From NCBI GenBank assembly GCA_964017065.1, contig OZ024786.1, forward strand, positions 14,582,940 through 14,646,939: 64,000 bases of DNA. The letters are read 5' to 3'. How positions within the stretch are numbered: the first letter of the stretch is position 1; each line of letters starts with the position of its first letter. Position numbers and translations under genes: made by a program. Source of the stretch: Haliclona indistincta (Eukaryota > Porifera > Demospongiae > Haplosclerida > Chalinidae). The notes under the pieces are model-generated. The model was not told the DNA's origin, did not search any database, and saw nothing but the letters and a program-made list of their open reading frames with translations. This document shows positions 1-10,598 of this stretch, piece by piece.

Positions 1-285
1 GAAGCATTGCTCAAGAAATTCTAGAACACCACGTTTGCAAAGATACTAACAGAAGGAGGAACTAAGATTGGTCCTCAGTAGAGCTTCTTTAGCAAAAATG
101 GCAGTTCCTAAAAAGTCTCGTACACACTGACCAGAACTTGAAGCACTTTTGTATTTCATGCTCAAAGTTAGTTGGTTCTGATTGCCTACTTGCTGGTAGT
201 CATGCTGGACATGAGCACAGCTTGGTTGAAGAGGCACGCCATAGCTTACAGACTGAGAGGAAGGAATTGGGTAATACAGTTAACC
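1..285 (+). pseudogene. TRIM 5'-half relic, cut by window start
   Basis: This is the tail of a decayed TRIM gene. A broken frame still encodes the second B-box (Cys-x-Lys-Leu-Val, then Asp-Cys-Leu-Leu-Ala-Gly-Ser-His) and the start of the coiled coil. Similarity to intact TRIM genes stops near 280, where it runs into SEC11 intron sequence. The same junction recurs at about 36,590, 41,815 and 46,480, so it is an old recombination breakpoint copied with the unit. Compared with the relic at 45,870-46,480, this copy matches from position 1. The intact relative is the gene at 62,576. Confidence 0.8.
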
Positions 286-830
286 TTTAACCCCTTTTGG
301 CATCAAAATTGGTGTCATAATTGGTCTGATATGTGCTCCGAGTGTCTCATGTTGAGCATTCAAATTCACTTTTGTGATTTTTTTTATTAGTAGCTTTCAG
401 CTTAAAAGTAGGTTACCATACTTATATTGCAGCGAAATTGAACTAGAAGTAGTGAAATTGCCTTCACAATGTTCAGTAAACGATGTCTCTCTCTCTGTCT
501 CTCCCTTTCTCTCTCCCTCCTCCCCCTCTCCCTTTCTCTCTCCCTCCTCCCCCTCTCCCTTTCTCTCTCCCTCCTCCCTCTCCTCTCTCAGTGAGAGTAT
601 GGAGCCAGCTTTTCATCGCGGGGACCTCCTCTTCTCACCAACTTTGACAATGACCCAATCAAGGCGGGGGAGATAGTTGTGTTCAAGATCAAGGAACGAG
701 ACATCCCCATTGTGCACCGAGTCATAAAAGTGCATGTTGAGTGAGTGATGACATCATAATGACATCATTCTGTAATAGTACCATTGTATAGAAATACATT
801 GCACAGCCCAAGAGCAATGCATAACACACA

Positions 831-1495
831 ATAGGCCTTTCCCAGCATAAGGAATGTTGATTAAAAATTAATGAAATTCATCAAGAAATGACGAGCAGTG
901 ACGGCGAGCGACGTCATTTGCTGGAGTACGCTCAGAGCCATGGGCGCCAGAAGCAAACAAGTACTGCACTGCGCTAAGACTGTATACATCACCCACTAGT
1001 CTAAAAAAATAGCCATATCTATTTATGAAGAAGCACATGGTAATATTGTGAGTTGGTAGTAGCAACGAGTGTTGAGTTTGGTCATAGAAGACTCCCAGGA
1101 GCGGTCTTGAAAGTCCTGTAGAGAGCCATGCAGTGCATTGTTAAAGCGATAGTTGTTATGCCAAGGTAAAACAGTTGAAAAAGAAGTTGTCTTGCTAGAA
1201 CTACAGTTCTAGACTCCTCAGGAGCCTTGTGAGAGTCATTTTTGGACAAATGGCAGCAAACAAACTCGACTGTATGGCATTACTACCTTGCGGTTTCAGC
1301 AGCAAATCATCGTCCTAGCTTCGCCTTCGGTGAAAGTCTAGGAAAACAATGAAAGGGAACTAAAATGCGCTTCTAACGAGAGAAACAGCGCTGTAGTAGT
1401 GATCGCCAAGATACTCCAGCAAATGACGTCATAACACGCAGAATTACGTTGCGCTACATTCCTTGCATATTTTCCCTTACGGTGGAAAGGCCTAT
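831..1495. mobile_element. Inverted-repeat element in SEC11 intron
   Basis: The ends are inverted copies beginning ATAGGCCTTTCC. Inner inverted parts include GGAATGT and a TGACGTCATTTGCTGG-like stretch. Copies lie at the same intron position at 42,310 and 46,970. The SEC11 copy at 36,811 lacks it, so it entered before the later duplications. No coding potential was seen. The superfamily is not assigned because the target duplication is unclear. Confidence 0.7.
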
Positions 1496-2317
1496 TCACT
1501 TAGCGTAAACATTCTTATATCCATTTATTGCCCACCACTATTGTGCTTATGTATGACTCATTGAGGCATGGTCTTGTGACCCTGATACAGCAGCACGAGG
1601 CAAGACTCCCTAACATTATATGATTTATCTTTGGTCCGTGTGCGGCATCAAGCTTGTGAAGTGCTCGGAGGGTAACTTGTTGGTGGCACATGACTATTCA
1701 CTCTTATGAAAATACTGAGATTAGAGTCTCGGCGCCTTTGTCGCCCATAAAATAATAATAATAATTACGATAAAATTGGTGTTCGTTACGACACATGGAT
1801 TTTGACTTCAGAAGTTTTTTTGTCTTCAGTGATAAAGGAGAGGTACGTCTGTTGACTAAAGGTGATAACAATGCAGTGGATGACAGAGGGCTGTACAATC
1901 CGGGACAAGACTGGGTCAAGAGAAGTGAAGTGGTCGGAAGAGCACGAGGGTAAGTGGGAGTGGTGTGCAGAAAGGGAAGAAATTTTATGATGTCTATAGT
2001 GGATATAATTATAATACCGTCAATTTTTTGGGGAAAGTAATATTTTTTTGAACAAAAGAATTTTGCAATGGAAAGGTACTAGTTATGTTCAAATAAAATT
2101 AATGATACCGTCAATTTGGTGTTTTTTTTGCAACATCAAAGGCAAAATTAATTTTAGCGGGTACCATAATAATTATTATTTTCTCAAATACCAGCCGCTT
2201 CTGAATAGAAGCTGGTCTCATGAATTTTATCTCAAAAGGCCTAGATAAGAAATAGAGGCTTGGGCTTTTCTTCGAGAAAATAAAATTACGGCAAATTTTT
2301 TAATTTTTTTGTGACTA

Positions 2318-2621
2318 CCGTATTTCTTCTAAAAATTCTGCACAAAATAAATAATTTCAGATTTGCTTGCCCAATATTTGGAAGTGCTTGTGGCAGAAGT
2401 TCCAGAAGCGCCGAATAATTAGAGGTGTGGTGACGAGCACGTGTTTTGGACAAGAACGTGTCCACAGCTCTTTTCCATGAAGTACAGGACTTTTCTCATT
2501 GAGCTGTTGGCTTACTGTGACAAAGAACCAAAACGCTTGCTGAAATTTGAAGGTTTAGTACGCATTTCAGCAACAAGGTGCTGAAAAAATAGGAGGTGCC
2601 GAATCTTTAGAAGAAATACGG
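2318..2621. mobile_element. Tc1/mariner-like MITE (TA target)
   Basis: The element is bounded by TA on both sides and its ends are inverted (CCGTATTTCTTCTAAA). The SEC11 copies at 37,930 and 43,830 carry the uninterrupted site GTGACTAAATATTTTT or a close variant, so the TA duplication is directly supported. A second copy with a damaged right end is at 48,472-48,766. Confidence 0.82.
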
Positions 2622-2967
2622 TAAATATTTTTTTACGAACGTAAAATTTTAATGTGCCGGTATCACCCAATGATGATATGTGCTTGAAGCACTTTGAGCA
2701 TGATTTATTTTATGAATGGGCTGTTCATAATACGAATAATAGTTATTATTATTGTCCGCCCTGTCTACACACGTTCTGTTGTGGTTTCCTAAGCGTTTAT
2801 TCATCACTTTCTATCTACAGTTTTCTTCCATACATTGGTATGGTAACTATAGTGATGAATGACTATCCTATGCTCAAGCATTACCAGAAATATCAAACCA
2901 AATGCGGACATTTCGATGCACGCGTAACACGGAATAACTATACGGGTATCCATAGCAACGTTTGAAA

Positions 2968-3918
2968 ATGGACGCCAACTTTCACCAGGGCATGCAGCTA
3001 CGATCTTCCTCTTATAACTGCCAGCAAGGGTACTATAAGGCTCTGGAAAGCATTTGGTTGCCGTCACTAGAGACTTCCATTGTCGATCCCGCATTTCTGT
3101 CTACCGCAGCCTTCAGCGAACCGACGGACGCGCTTCCAAGCGACTGCTACGCAGTCGAGAGGACAGTAGCGAGTCGCAAGCGCTCGGTAAGCTGAGCTGT
3201 AGCTTTAGTATAGTGTAATAAGTAAACTAAGCAAACCACAAAGTTATTTTAAAGTGCGTTTCGCGGAATACCACCGCTCATCAGCTACCCTGGGCACTTG
3301 TTAGCCATGAGTAGGACGCACAGTCACACTGTATTATAATATGTTACTCCAGGGAAGGATTGAATACTTTGTACTTTGGAAAGACTACCCAAAGGAAGAA
3401 GCCAGCTGGGTGATGAAGGATGATATCACCGAAGCAGCTGTGAGGTAATTAATTTTAATAATGAACATGATTCATAATGAGCCCTGTTCTACAGGACTCT
3501 CACAGATCCTTCTCCACCAGCAAGAGTAGTCATGGACAGCGTCAGCTGTTTTACTGCTGCAGTTCAAAGCAGCCTCAAATCTGGCACTATCCGAAACTGT
3601 GACTTTTGTGTTCCTTTTCGTACTGATGTTTTTAATTTTCTGTTTAAAACAAAGGGTAGCGTAGTTAATAAAACAAAATCTAGGTATAAATCCTACAACT
3701 TATCAGACTTTGATACACAACACTTCACAGACATCAATTGGTATGTAGTACATGACAGATTAGGAAATGGTTGTAAACTAGAATTTCCAGTAGACATGTT
3801 CAGCACCATAAAGTTTTCACCTAAAGTATTTTGTAAGGATAGTACAGGTACTGTTACTACAAAGCCACGCACTTTCACAGAAGTAGTTTATGTATCAGTT
3901 GTAAAACACCGTTGTTAG
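2968..3918 (+). CDS. Chromodomain protein of the transposon
   Basis: Three exons are proposed: 2968-3186, 3353-3444 and 3495-3918, with donors GTAAGC and GTAATT and acceptors CCAG and ACAG. They give about 245 residues in one frame. A chromodomain spans the first junction: Tyr-Ala-Val-Glu-Arg, then the typical YFVLWKDYPKEEASW core in the second exon, with the aromatic residues expected for methyl-lysine binding. The N-terminal 60 residues and the last 140 were not recognised. The domain is known to guide some transposons to chromatin marks. Here it is a separate gene, transcribed away from the transposase gene, inside the same terminal repeats. The start chosen is the first ATG in frame. Confidence 0.72.
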
Positions 3919-4076
3919 TTATTTTAAGTCTTGTTAGTTATTTTAAGTTTTGTATCATTCATTTGTTTACTACATGAACAATCATGAATATTATACCTTT
4001 GTGTGTTTAAATCCATAAGGGAATCTTTTGATATTGGGTAGCCTTTAGAAAGACTGTTTAAAAAAAAAGAAAAAAA

Positions 4077-7000
4077 TCAGGTGGTGGATGGTGGTGGTCT
4101 CGGTGGTCGCCTTGCTTGCCGTGACTGTACTATTTTTGTCTCCCAATACTCAGTGTCCTCCTTGTTGTAGGCCCTCTTCTTTCTCGAACACACTGGCGTC
4201 ATCTTTTCTATCCTGGCTTCGCTCAAAAGTATCTCCTTTGCTGCATCCCACCTGTTGCTCGAATAATAATTTCTCTTGGCTGTGTCATTGTTCTTTTCGA
4301 CACCTAAAAACAATGAAGTAAACAATTCAATATTTAACCCAGTAATACGTACCTTGACCACTGAACTGGCGAAGATTACCGAACCTTCTCAACATCGCAG
4401 GGACATGGTAGACCATGATGTGCATGTAAGGTGTTACATTAGTCTTCTGATGCCCTTGAATGTCTGTCTCTAATGACAGAAACAGCTCCAACCAAGCTTT
4501 GGCCTATATCAACAAAATAATTTTATAACTATTATTAACATTACTATTACCTGCTGATGATAACTATGCGACTCTTCAATAGAGACTGATGACCGGCAGA
4601 GAAAAGTGTATAGTTTATCAAAGTCCTGTAATTAATTGTAAAACATTGTAAAAAAGTTGTTAATTTCTTACCAGCCATAACTGAGAAACAGGAGTCACAA
4701 GTGATGGTGGAAGGATAGTGGGGAAATGAGATGGCAAGTTTCGCAACACTTTCAGCTTGTCTGATCCAGTCAAGCTTGTCCACTCTAAGCGTCCAGGTGT
4801 AGGTCTACCATTACTATCCTTGGCTTCCCACACATGAAAAGACACTCCTATAATACATTGTACATTATTAGGGTTACACAATGTTTTACACAAAATTATT
4901 ATCAAATTTCTTACCCAAGGACCGTATTGTAGAAACCAGCTTGTCTCGATTGTCTGTCTTCTTGCGCCTTTCTGCTCTATCTTTCTCAGCCATGAATATG
5001 ATGAGATTGCGCAAGAGGATGTCTGTCACACGAAGCATCAAGTGCAGTATGTCTACAACAATATCTTCAGGCTCGATTGACAGTAGAGGTGGATGTTTAC
5101 TCCCTAGTCGTAGGTGAGCAGATTTAGATGATGACAGTTTACCACAATCTGTGAGCGAAGATAATGTCCGGCAACATTCTGTCTCTTCTATTGAAGTGTC
5201 CCACCTTTATACACAAAATATACCTAGTTAGACACAAAATGACAATGTATATATACCTGTCGTCACAATGGACATGACACCACAAGCAAGAGTACAAACT
5301 GGTAGCATCGTTCATTCCCATAATCAGAAGTAGGAACTGAACGGGCATAATTTTAGTTATTTTAGTAATTTTTACTTTTTTTACCTTGTAGTCAGAACCA
5401 AGAACGAAACGCAGGTGTATTCTCTTTCCCTCAACCATTATCTCCTTACAAAGAATCAACGAATTGACCTCATCCAGAACTCCAGAGAGACTCTTTGAAA
5501 AGAACTCAAAGTTCTCTGATCCTCGAACCACAGCAAAGGTATGGTTGCCTAAAAGAATACAGTTATAATAATTATTTATAACAACGCATTAAGACAGACC
5601 TACCGGTGGCTGAGAGAACATTAGATGAAAGACCAGGAAAAGAAAAAGAAAATAGAACAAAACTCGAAGAGCGAGAAAACTTAGCCCCATCTCCACTCAG
5701 TTTGACGAGAATCGGCTGGTCAGGTTCTGAATCCTTAAGCTACATAAAATGGAACAAATTCAAACAGATAACGATACATAAGTTAATTTCTTATGTGCTA
5801 TAATTATGACAGTAGTCTAAGATAATACCATTGTACCATACCTCGATAGCCAGTGCAGCTGCCAAAGTAGACTTGAATGGTCTGGATGCACCATGATACT
5901 GAGAAGAAAGTGTCTCTATCTCAATTAGAGAAGACATGTCGCGTCGTACTCTCTTCACACGATAAGAGCGAGGAAGTTCAGGGAAGGCCATACATAGTTC
6001 ATGATAGAATTCGTCACTTACACCGAATCTTTCTAAAAGATAAAGTGACTGGAGGGTAGGTGTGTTAGCAGTAAAGCTAGTCTGTAGTAGAGTGGAAGCA
6101 GAGTTTGTGGTGCTAGCAGATGGAGAAGAGCTCGCAGTAGTGGAAGCAGAGTTTGTGGTGCTAGCAGGTGGAGAAGAGCTTACAGTAGTGGAAGCAGAGT
6201 TTGTGGTGCTAGCAGGTGGAGAAGAGCTCACAGTAGTGGAAGCAGAGTTTGTGGTGCTAGCAGGTGGAGAAGAGCTTACAGTAGTGGAAGCAGAGTTTGT
6301 GGTGCTAGCAGGTGGAGAAGAGCTTACAGTAGTGGAAGCAGAGTTTGTGGTGCTAGCAGGTGGAGAAGAGCTCACAGTAGTGGAAGCAGAGTTTGTGGTG
6401 CTAGCAGGTGGAGAAGAGCTCACAGTAGTGGAAGCAGAGTTTGCGGTGCTAGCAGGTGGAGAAGAGCTAGTGTTGGACTTCGGATTTCTTGTTGTTGACG
6501 CAAGATCCAAATCAATCACTTCACCAGTCTCCTGTGATCGTAGTTGCAGGTTCTGTGCATCAAGACCGAATGTCTCCACAAACCAAAGTACCCGCTGCGT
6601 GGTCGTTTTCAGTTGGTCTAGTTTCCGTTTTCTTTGTCGCTCCCCTACGTCATCTATTTTGCGACCCACATTAGCTAGAGCTCTTCGTTGTGGAACATCA
6701 TGCTCGCTGTTTCCTTGGCTTTCAACAGTAGCCTGAAGAGATTGAACTGTATCTAGCAGTTGACCAGAAGTTAAGGCCTCTCCTTGTTTTACCTGTGTAA
6801 TTAAACAAGTACATGTAGTGGTATCAATCCCATGTAAACAATCTTACCTCAACACTAGTAGAGCTGCTCTGATAAGACATCCTTGCTCTTCCAGTTAACT
6901 TGCGGAGTCTAGCTCGTACATGGGCAGAAACACACGCTAACCTACTAGCTAAACGCTGGCTGTCTTTCTTGACGACAACGATTCTGTCTGGAATGCTGTT

Positions 7001-7446
7001 GTTCAAAAGCTCAATGTAGTCTGGTGCGTCAAGCCAGTACCAGTTAAGCAACATAGAGTGTGGTATCTCGACTAAACACAGAACGTCAGTGTCTGTCGGA
7101 GGAGACTTGATAGACACCTTGTCGCTTGACACGGCAATGCTCGAAGTAGGTCTTCCGGGACGGCGAGCCGAGGAAGAAGACTCGTGAAGAGACGACGTAG
7201 CCATCGGAACAGTCAACTAGCGAAAGACAGCCGATCTTAGAACGGCAGTCGCATAGCTAGAACCGCCAATTTAGAGGCAGTCAGCTGATACAGGGCAGAA
7301 ACAGAAGCTAAACTCACCTTTCTACTTACCTTGCGTCTACTTTTGTTCCTGCACCATGTTTGACTATACGCCACGTTGATCCACTGTCTCTTTCTTTGTT
7401 GAAACTCAGTCACGGGCTCTGAACACAAAGATATAGCAGCATCCAT
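4077..7446 (-). CDS. DDE-like transposase, 11 exons
   Basis: On the minus strand eleven exons join in one frame: 7446-7330, 7216-6848, 6792-5842, 5739-5604, 5548-5385, 5336-5257, 5204-4915, 4847-4672, 4625-4551, 4503-4353 and 4303-4077, about 911 residues. An earlier ATG at 7500 is also in frame. The C-terminal half has the order expected of an RNase H-fold transposase: SGDGAKFS (first Asp), LGSDYKFLLLIMG (second Asp), a CLWCHVH zinc-like motif, DILHLMLRVTD, WTSLTGSDK, then HIMVYHVP and GVEKNND (candidate Glu). I have seen similar motif strings in unannotated invertebrate proteins but cannot name the family. The N-terminal exons are basic and Ser/Thr-rich, with a 16-residue repeat block. No frame break was found, so the gene may be young. 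Confidence 0.72.
6090..6470 (-). repeat. 48-bp coding tandem repeat in transposase exon 3
   Basis: About eight copies of a 48-bp unit encode a 16-residue Ser/Thr/Ala/Pro repeat (core ASTTVSSSPPASTTNS). The unit length is a multiple of three, so copy-number change keeps the frame. It lies between the N-terminal region and the catalytic half and looks like a flexible linker. Confidence 0.85.
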
Positions 7447-7621
7447 GGAAGCTAGCTTACCCACCAAACCGGCGCGCCATAAACAAGGACCCGCCCACAT
7501 GCGAATAAACGGACTACCGTAAGTAAATTAATTTTGAATTATCAGTACCAAGTAGACCAAAAATTCTTATTGTGGGAAAAATATGCACACGTCTACCATA
7601 TCCAAAACAAGCACCAGGCGA

Positions 7622-8330
7622 AGCTATTTGTGACCGCGTCTAGGAAAACCGACCAAATCGCGCAAATCATCGAACTAAGATATTAGCGTTTTAGTACGCT
7701 CGACTGAATTTTGTGGGAAATCGAGTTATGTGGTCTGGAGGATAGTTCCATCATTCCTGCATGTTCTCGAGGTAGTCCCGTGTCCCAGAACGCTCTAGTT
7801 GTTCTGTACGAAGCGTTTGTTTAGCACTACCAAGTTTCTGTTCGCCCGTATACCAATGCAATAATTTTGTTGTCACGCGCTCACCATGGCAACGCTAGGC
7901 TGACAGCACGAGCGCTTGCTAAGCAAGAGCAGGCTTTGTTCGTGACACTGTACCTTGTTTAGTCATCTCTAGACTTCTATGAAGCAGGATGGAAAGAGAT
8001 ACAACGACAAATCCAACGCTAGCCATTGTTTCAGACGTTTCTTTTCGTTGGTGGGCGTGGTCACGTTGTATTCAAATTTACGTATACGGAATATTAGAGC
8101 GAATATACGGAAGTTAATTTTCGAACTAAAAATTAAATTTTCACAATACAATACTTTACCAATAGCGCTCGCGTTTGGCATTATATCTTAGCGACGGAAT
8201 GCGCGATCTAGACGCTTCAAGAACTGCTGTACTCGCCAAGGATAGTGGAATCTAATGGTGCCAATAACTCGATTTTTATAATTTGCGCGATTTGGTCGGT
8301 TTTCCCAGAGACGGTCACATTTATAGCACT
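7622..8330. repeat. Inner inverted repeat in the transposon's right part
   Basis: About 45 bases around 7622-7670 recur inverted at 8281-8330, sharing GAAAACCGACCAAATCGCGC. The stretch between has no convincing gene. It could be a nested MITE or a subterminal repeat of the large transposon. The rest of 7,500-8,680 holds nothing else that I recognise. Confidence 0.55.
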
Positions 8331-8878
8331 TATCTTGAATCCGGATCGAACTAAGCCAGAAATTTGCTTGGCAACCAGAAAAATATGAAAGAAATATTGA
8401 AATTCTTCAAAATTCTAAATCTAATGTATTACAGCGATTAGTAAGCGGCGAACTCCTCAGGGAAAAACTAGCGCTTATGCAGGCGCTTCGCTATGCGTAC
8501 AGTTGGTTAGCCACGCGTCTCTAGAGCACGTATCCAGGTCGAACTAAGCTTTCTAGACGTTAGATGATCTTGGGCGCTGCGTTTTCAGGTCGCTCTCAAT
8601 GCCCGTAATACGTTAGTTGCATATAGTATACGGAAATGTTATACGGAAAAATTGATCTCCGTGTCCAATTATTTCTGGCAATGGTACGTGTTGCTATTAT
8701 TGTTTTTTTTGTTGTTGTTTTTTACTATTATCTTTGTTTTTTACTATTTTTCTTTTCTCCATCCTGCAGTATGTGCTGCACGGAGGATTAGCAGTGTTTG
8801 TACTATTTCAGAGAGAGTAGCAATACTGTTGTGTACATTAGTCAAAATCACTCATTAATTTTTGTTAACACTTAACCA

Positions 8879-8902
8879 GACCACGCCTTAAAGGTGTGGT
8901 TA
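8879..8902. promoter_or_regulatory. Conserved palindrome upstream of TRIM gene
   Basis: The imperfect palindrome ACCACGCCTTAAAGGTGTGGT sits 20-50 bases before the TRIM ATG. It recurs before the TRIM genes at 15,779, 38,963, 44,259 and 49,267, and downstream of two others. TGTGGT resembles a Runt-domain site. A role in transcription is inferred from position and repetition only. Confidence 0.45.
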
Positions 8903-8923
8903 CGTTACGGCTGATCTGAAGTA

Positions 8924-10351
8924 ATGGCGGAACTTCATGACGACTTCAAGTGCGGTATCTGTCTGGAATTGTTCCAGGACCCGCGGAATCTGCCCTGTCT
9001 ACACACGTTCTGTCGAGAGTGTATACAGCGCTCACTGAACGAGGAGAACCACTCACTGAAGTGTCCCGTGTGCCGCGCTAAACACGAGCTAAGCGAGGGG
9101 GCGGAGCTACTGCCTGTGAACCCGTATGCTCAACGAGAACTACCACTCAAGAGACTACAGCAGCAACGAGAGGACAATGGTGGACCACACCAGCTAGTTG
9201 AGTGTAAGTCGTGTGGGGAACAGGCCGGACCAGTGGTTGCCTGGTGTGAGGAATGCGATGCAATGATCTGCCAACAATGTGTGGCCTTACACAAGAAGAT
9301 TGCTGGTTTGCGAAGGCATCATATAGAGCAAATTTCGAGTAATTCGTCTGCTAAACAAAACGATAGTGATTCAATGTTTTCCAAGTGCTTAAGGCATGGC
9401 AACGAGAGATTAAAGTTTGTGTGCACTGGTTGTTCTGAACTGGTTTGTTCAGATTGTCTGCTGTTAGGACCACATGTACAACACAAGTATTGCTTGATTG
9501 AAGAGGCATACGATGACTTGAAGACTAAGATGCAGGATTTGGCTGATGTAGTTGTGGAAAAGAAGCATGAGTTTAGTGAGTATTTGGGAAAGGCTGTTAA
9601 GGCTGAGCATGAAGAGCTAGAGCATATTGAGCTAGCAAAGACTAAAGTGAACACAATGTTTGATGGTATCGCAGCATCAGTAGAGGCACAGAGGAATGAA
9701 GCTCTCCAGAGTGTGCCACAAGCTGTGAAGGAGATCTGGTCACAGAAGGAGATAATGGAGGTCAGTCTGGCTCAACTAGACAGCTTCACTAGATTTGCTG
9801 AAAACACCCATAAGTGTATGACTGCTTCAAAATATGCAGCCATGGCAACCCAGGCTATCAAACTGATGAAACGACTAAAGAATACTCATGGAGACGAGAC
9901 TAGTCTAAAGCAGACAATACACATTGGGTCATGCTTTGTTCGAGACAATTCTCAGTTACCTCGTCTGTTTTCAGTTGGTCAACCTTCGCTCAAGTTTACT
10001 CCTTCTCCTGATTCTAAAATACAACGAGTGCGTGAAGGTATGACCTTAGGCGTAGGTAAATGTAAGGCAACAATCAAAGTGTCGTTAGTAGCAGGCGAGC
10101 TACCAGTATTGTTTCCACCGATACTTATAGAAGATTGTAGTCTTACTGTCAACGCAACATATGGTCAAGACACACTGACATATTCATATTACGGCGATAG
10201 TAACAACATTCGGATTAGTCAAGCAGATCAGTCTTCTTGGAATATTAATGTCACAGTTTCATCAAGTATATATAGTGAGAAAACATTAACAATCATATGC
10301 AAGGTATCAGGGGCTGTAACAATTACAACAAAGGTTACATATACAATATGA
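8924..10351 (+). CDS. TRIM-type RING/B-box protein, C-terminal group A
   Basis: This single-exon gene of 475 residues is a probable E3 ubiquitin ligase. The RING is Cys10-Cys50 with the C3HC4 order (10, 13, 25, His27, 30, 33, 47, 50). B-box 1 runs from about 94 to 133 and B-box 2 from 155 to 187, with Cys155, His158 and closing His184 and His187. A coiled coil follows to about 300. The last 135 residues alternate short strands and end in an Ile-Thr-Thr-x-Val-Thr-Tyr pattern. They look like a beta-sandwich, but no B30.2, NHL or filamin signature is seen. The gene is near-identical to that at 49,267 and follows the last SEC11 exon by about 100 bases. No break was found. Confidence 0.93.
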   Translation: MAELHDDFKCGICLELFQDPRNLPCLHTFCRECIQRSLNEENHSLKCPVCRAKHELSEGAELLPVNPYAQRELPLKRLQQQREDNGGPHQLVECKSCGEQAGPVVAWCEECDAMICQQCVALHKKIAGLRRHHIEQISSNSSAKQNDSDSMFSKCLRHGNERLKFVCTGCSELVCSDCLLLGPHVQHKYCLIEEAYDDLKTKMQDLADVVVEKKHEFSEYLGKAVKAEHEELEHIELAKTKVNTMFDGIAASVEAQRNEALQSVPQAVKEIWSQKEIMEVSLAQLDSFTRFAENTHKCMTASKYAAMATQAIKLMKRLKNTHGDETSLKQTIHIGSCFVRDNSQLPRLFSVGQPSLKFTPSPDSKIQRVREGMTLGVGKCKATIKVSLVAGELPVLFPPILIEDCSLTVNATYGQDTLTYSYYGDSNNIRISQADQSSWNINVTVSSSIYSEKTLTIICKVSGAVTITTKVTYTI

Positions 10352-10461
10352 TGAATTGGAACGTGATGACTATAGCTATGCTCAAGGTATAATTTTATTA
10401 GTACGTTTGTGTTGCAATTGTTTTGTTTTTACTATTATTTTTTATTTTCTCCGTCCTGCAG

Positions 10462-10512
10462 TATGTGCTGCTCGGTGGATTAGCAGTGTATGTACTATTT
10501 CAGAGAGAATAG
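10462..10512 (+). pseudogene. SEC11: Lone last SEC11 exon after TRIM gene
   Basis: An isolated copy of the final SEC11 exon, with its intron acceptor and stop codon, lies 110 bases after the TRIM stop. A scrap of the preceding exon (TATGCTCAAGGTA) is at about 10,378. It is a relic of the ancestral alternation of SEC11 and TRIM. A copy of the regulatory palindrome follows at 10,567-10,590. Confidence 0.8.
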
Positions 10513-10598
10513 CAATACTGTTGTGTCAAATCACTCATTTTGTATGTACCTAACTTTCGATAACCAGACCACGCCTTAAAGGTGTGGTCACGCAAAGG

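Larger units (their letters stand above)
2879..8683. mobile_element. 5.8 kb two-gene DNA transposon with chromodomain gene
   Basis: The insertion interrupts SEC11 exactly between the last base of the third exon and the GT of the following intron. The paralog at 49,010-49,030 reads straight through the same point. The left end is CATTACCAGAAATA and the right end, inverted, is CATTGCCAGAAATA, so the ends match at 13 of 14 bases. No target-site duplication is visible. Inside are a plus-strand chromodomain gene (2968-3918) and a minus-strand spliced gene with transposase-like motifs (4077-7446). The right 1.2 kb has no gene but contains an inner inverted repeat. The superfamily could not be named. 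Absence of a target duplication is unusual for a DDE element. Confidence 0.82.
592..8820 (+). pseudogene. SEC11: SEC11 3' exons, copy 1, split by a transposon
   Basis: Four exons match the C-terminal part of the catalytic signal-peptidase subunit SEC11: 592-740, 1830-1949, 2821-2878 and 8770-8820. In the ER membrane this enzyme removes signal peptides. Recognisable parts are the MEPAFHRGD serine box, the lysine-free [14 protein letters not shown] stretch with its conserved Asp residues, and the final PYIG...VMNDYP and hydrophobic tail. The first exon lacks one T relative to its paralogs, which shifts the frame. The residue before the catalytic Ser is Glu, not Gly. Exons for the N-terminal anchor are missing because a TRIM relic sits upstream. 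A 5.8 kb insertion separates the third and fourth exons. The Leu-to-His change in the last exon is unique to this copy. It is a pseudogene fragment. Confidence 0.88.

Noticed and set aside
6062..6736. Plus-strand open frame of 224 residues over the transposase exon
   Set aside because: It is the antisense shadow of the 48-bp coding repeat. The minus frame continues through spliced exons with transposase motifs.
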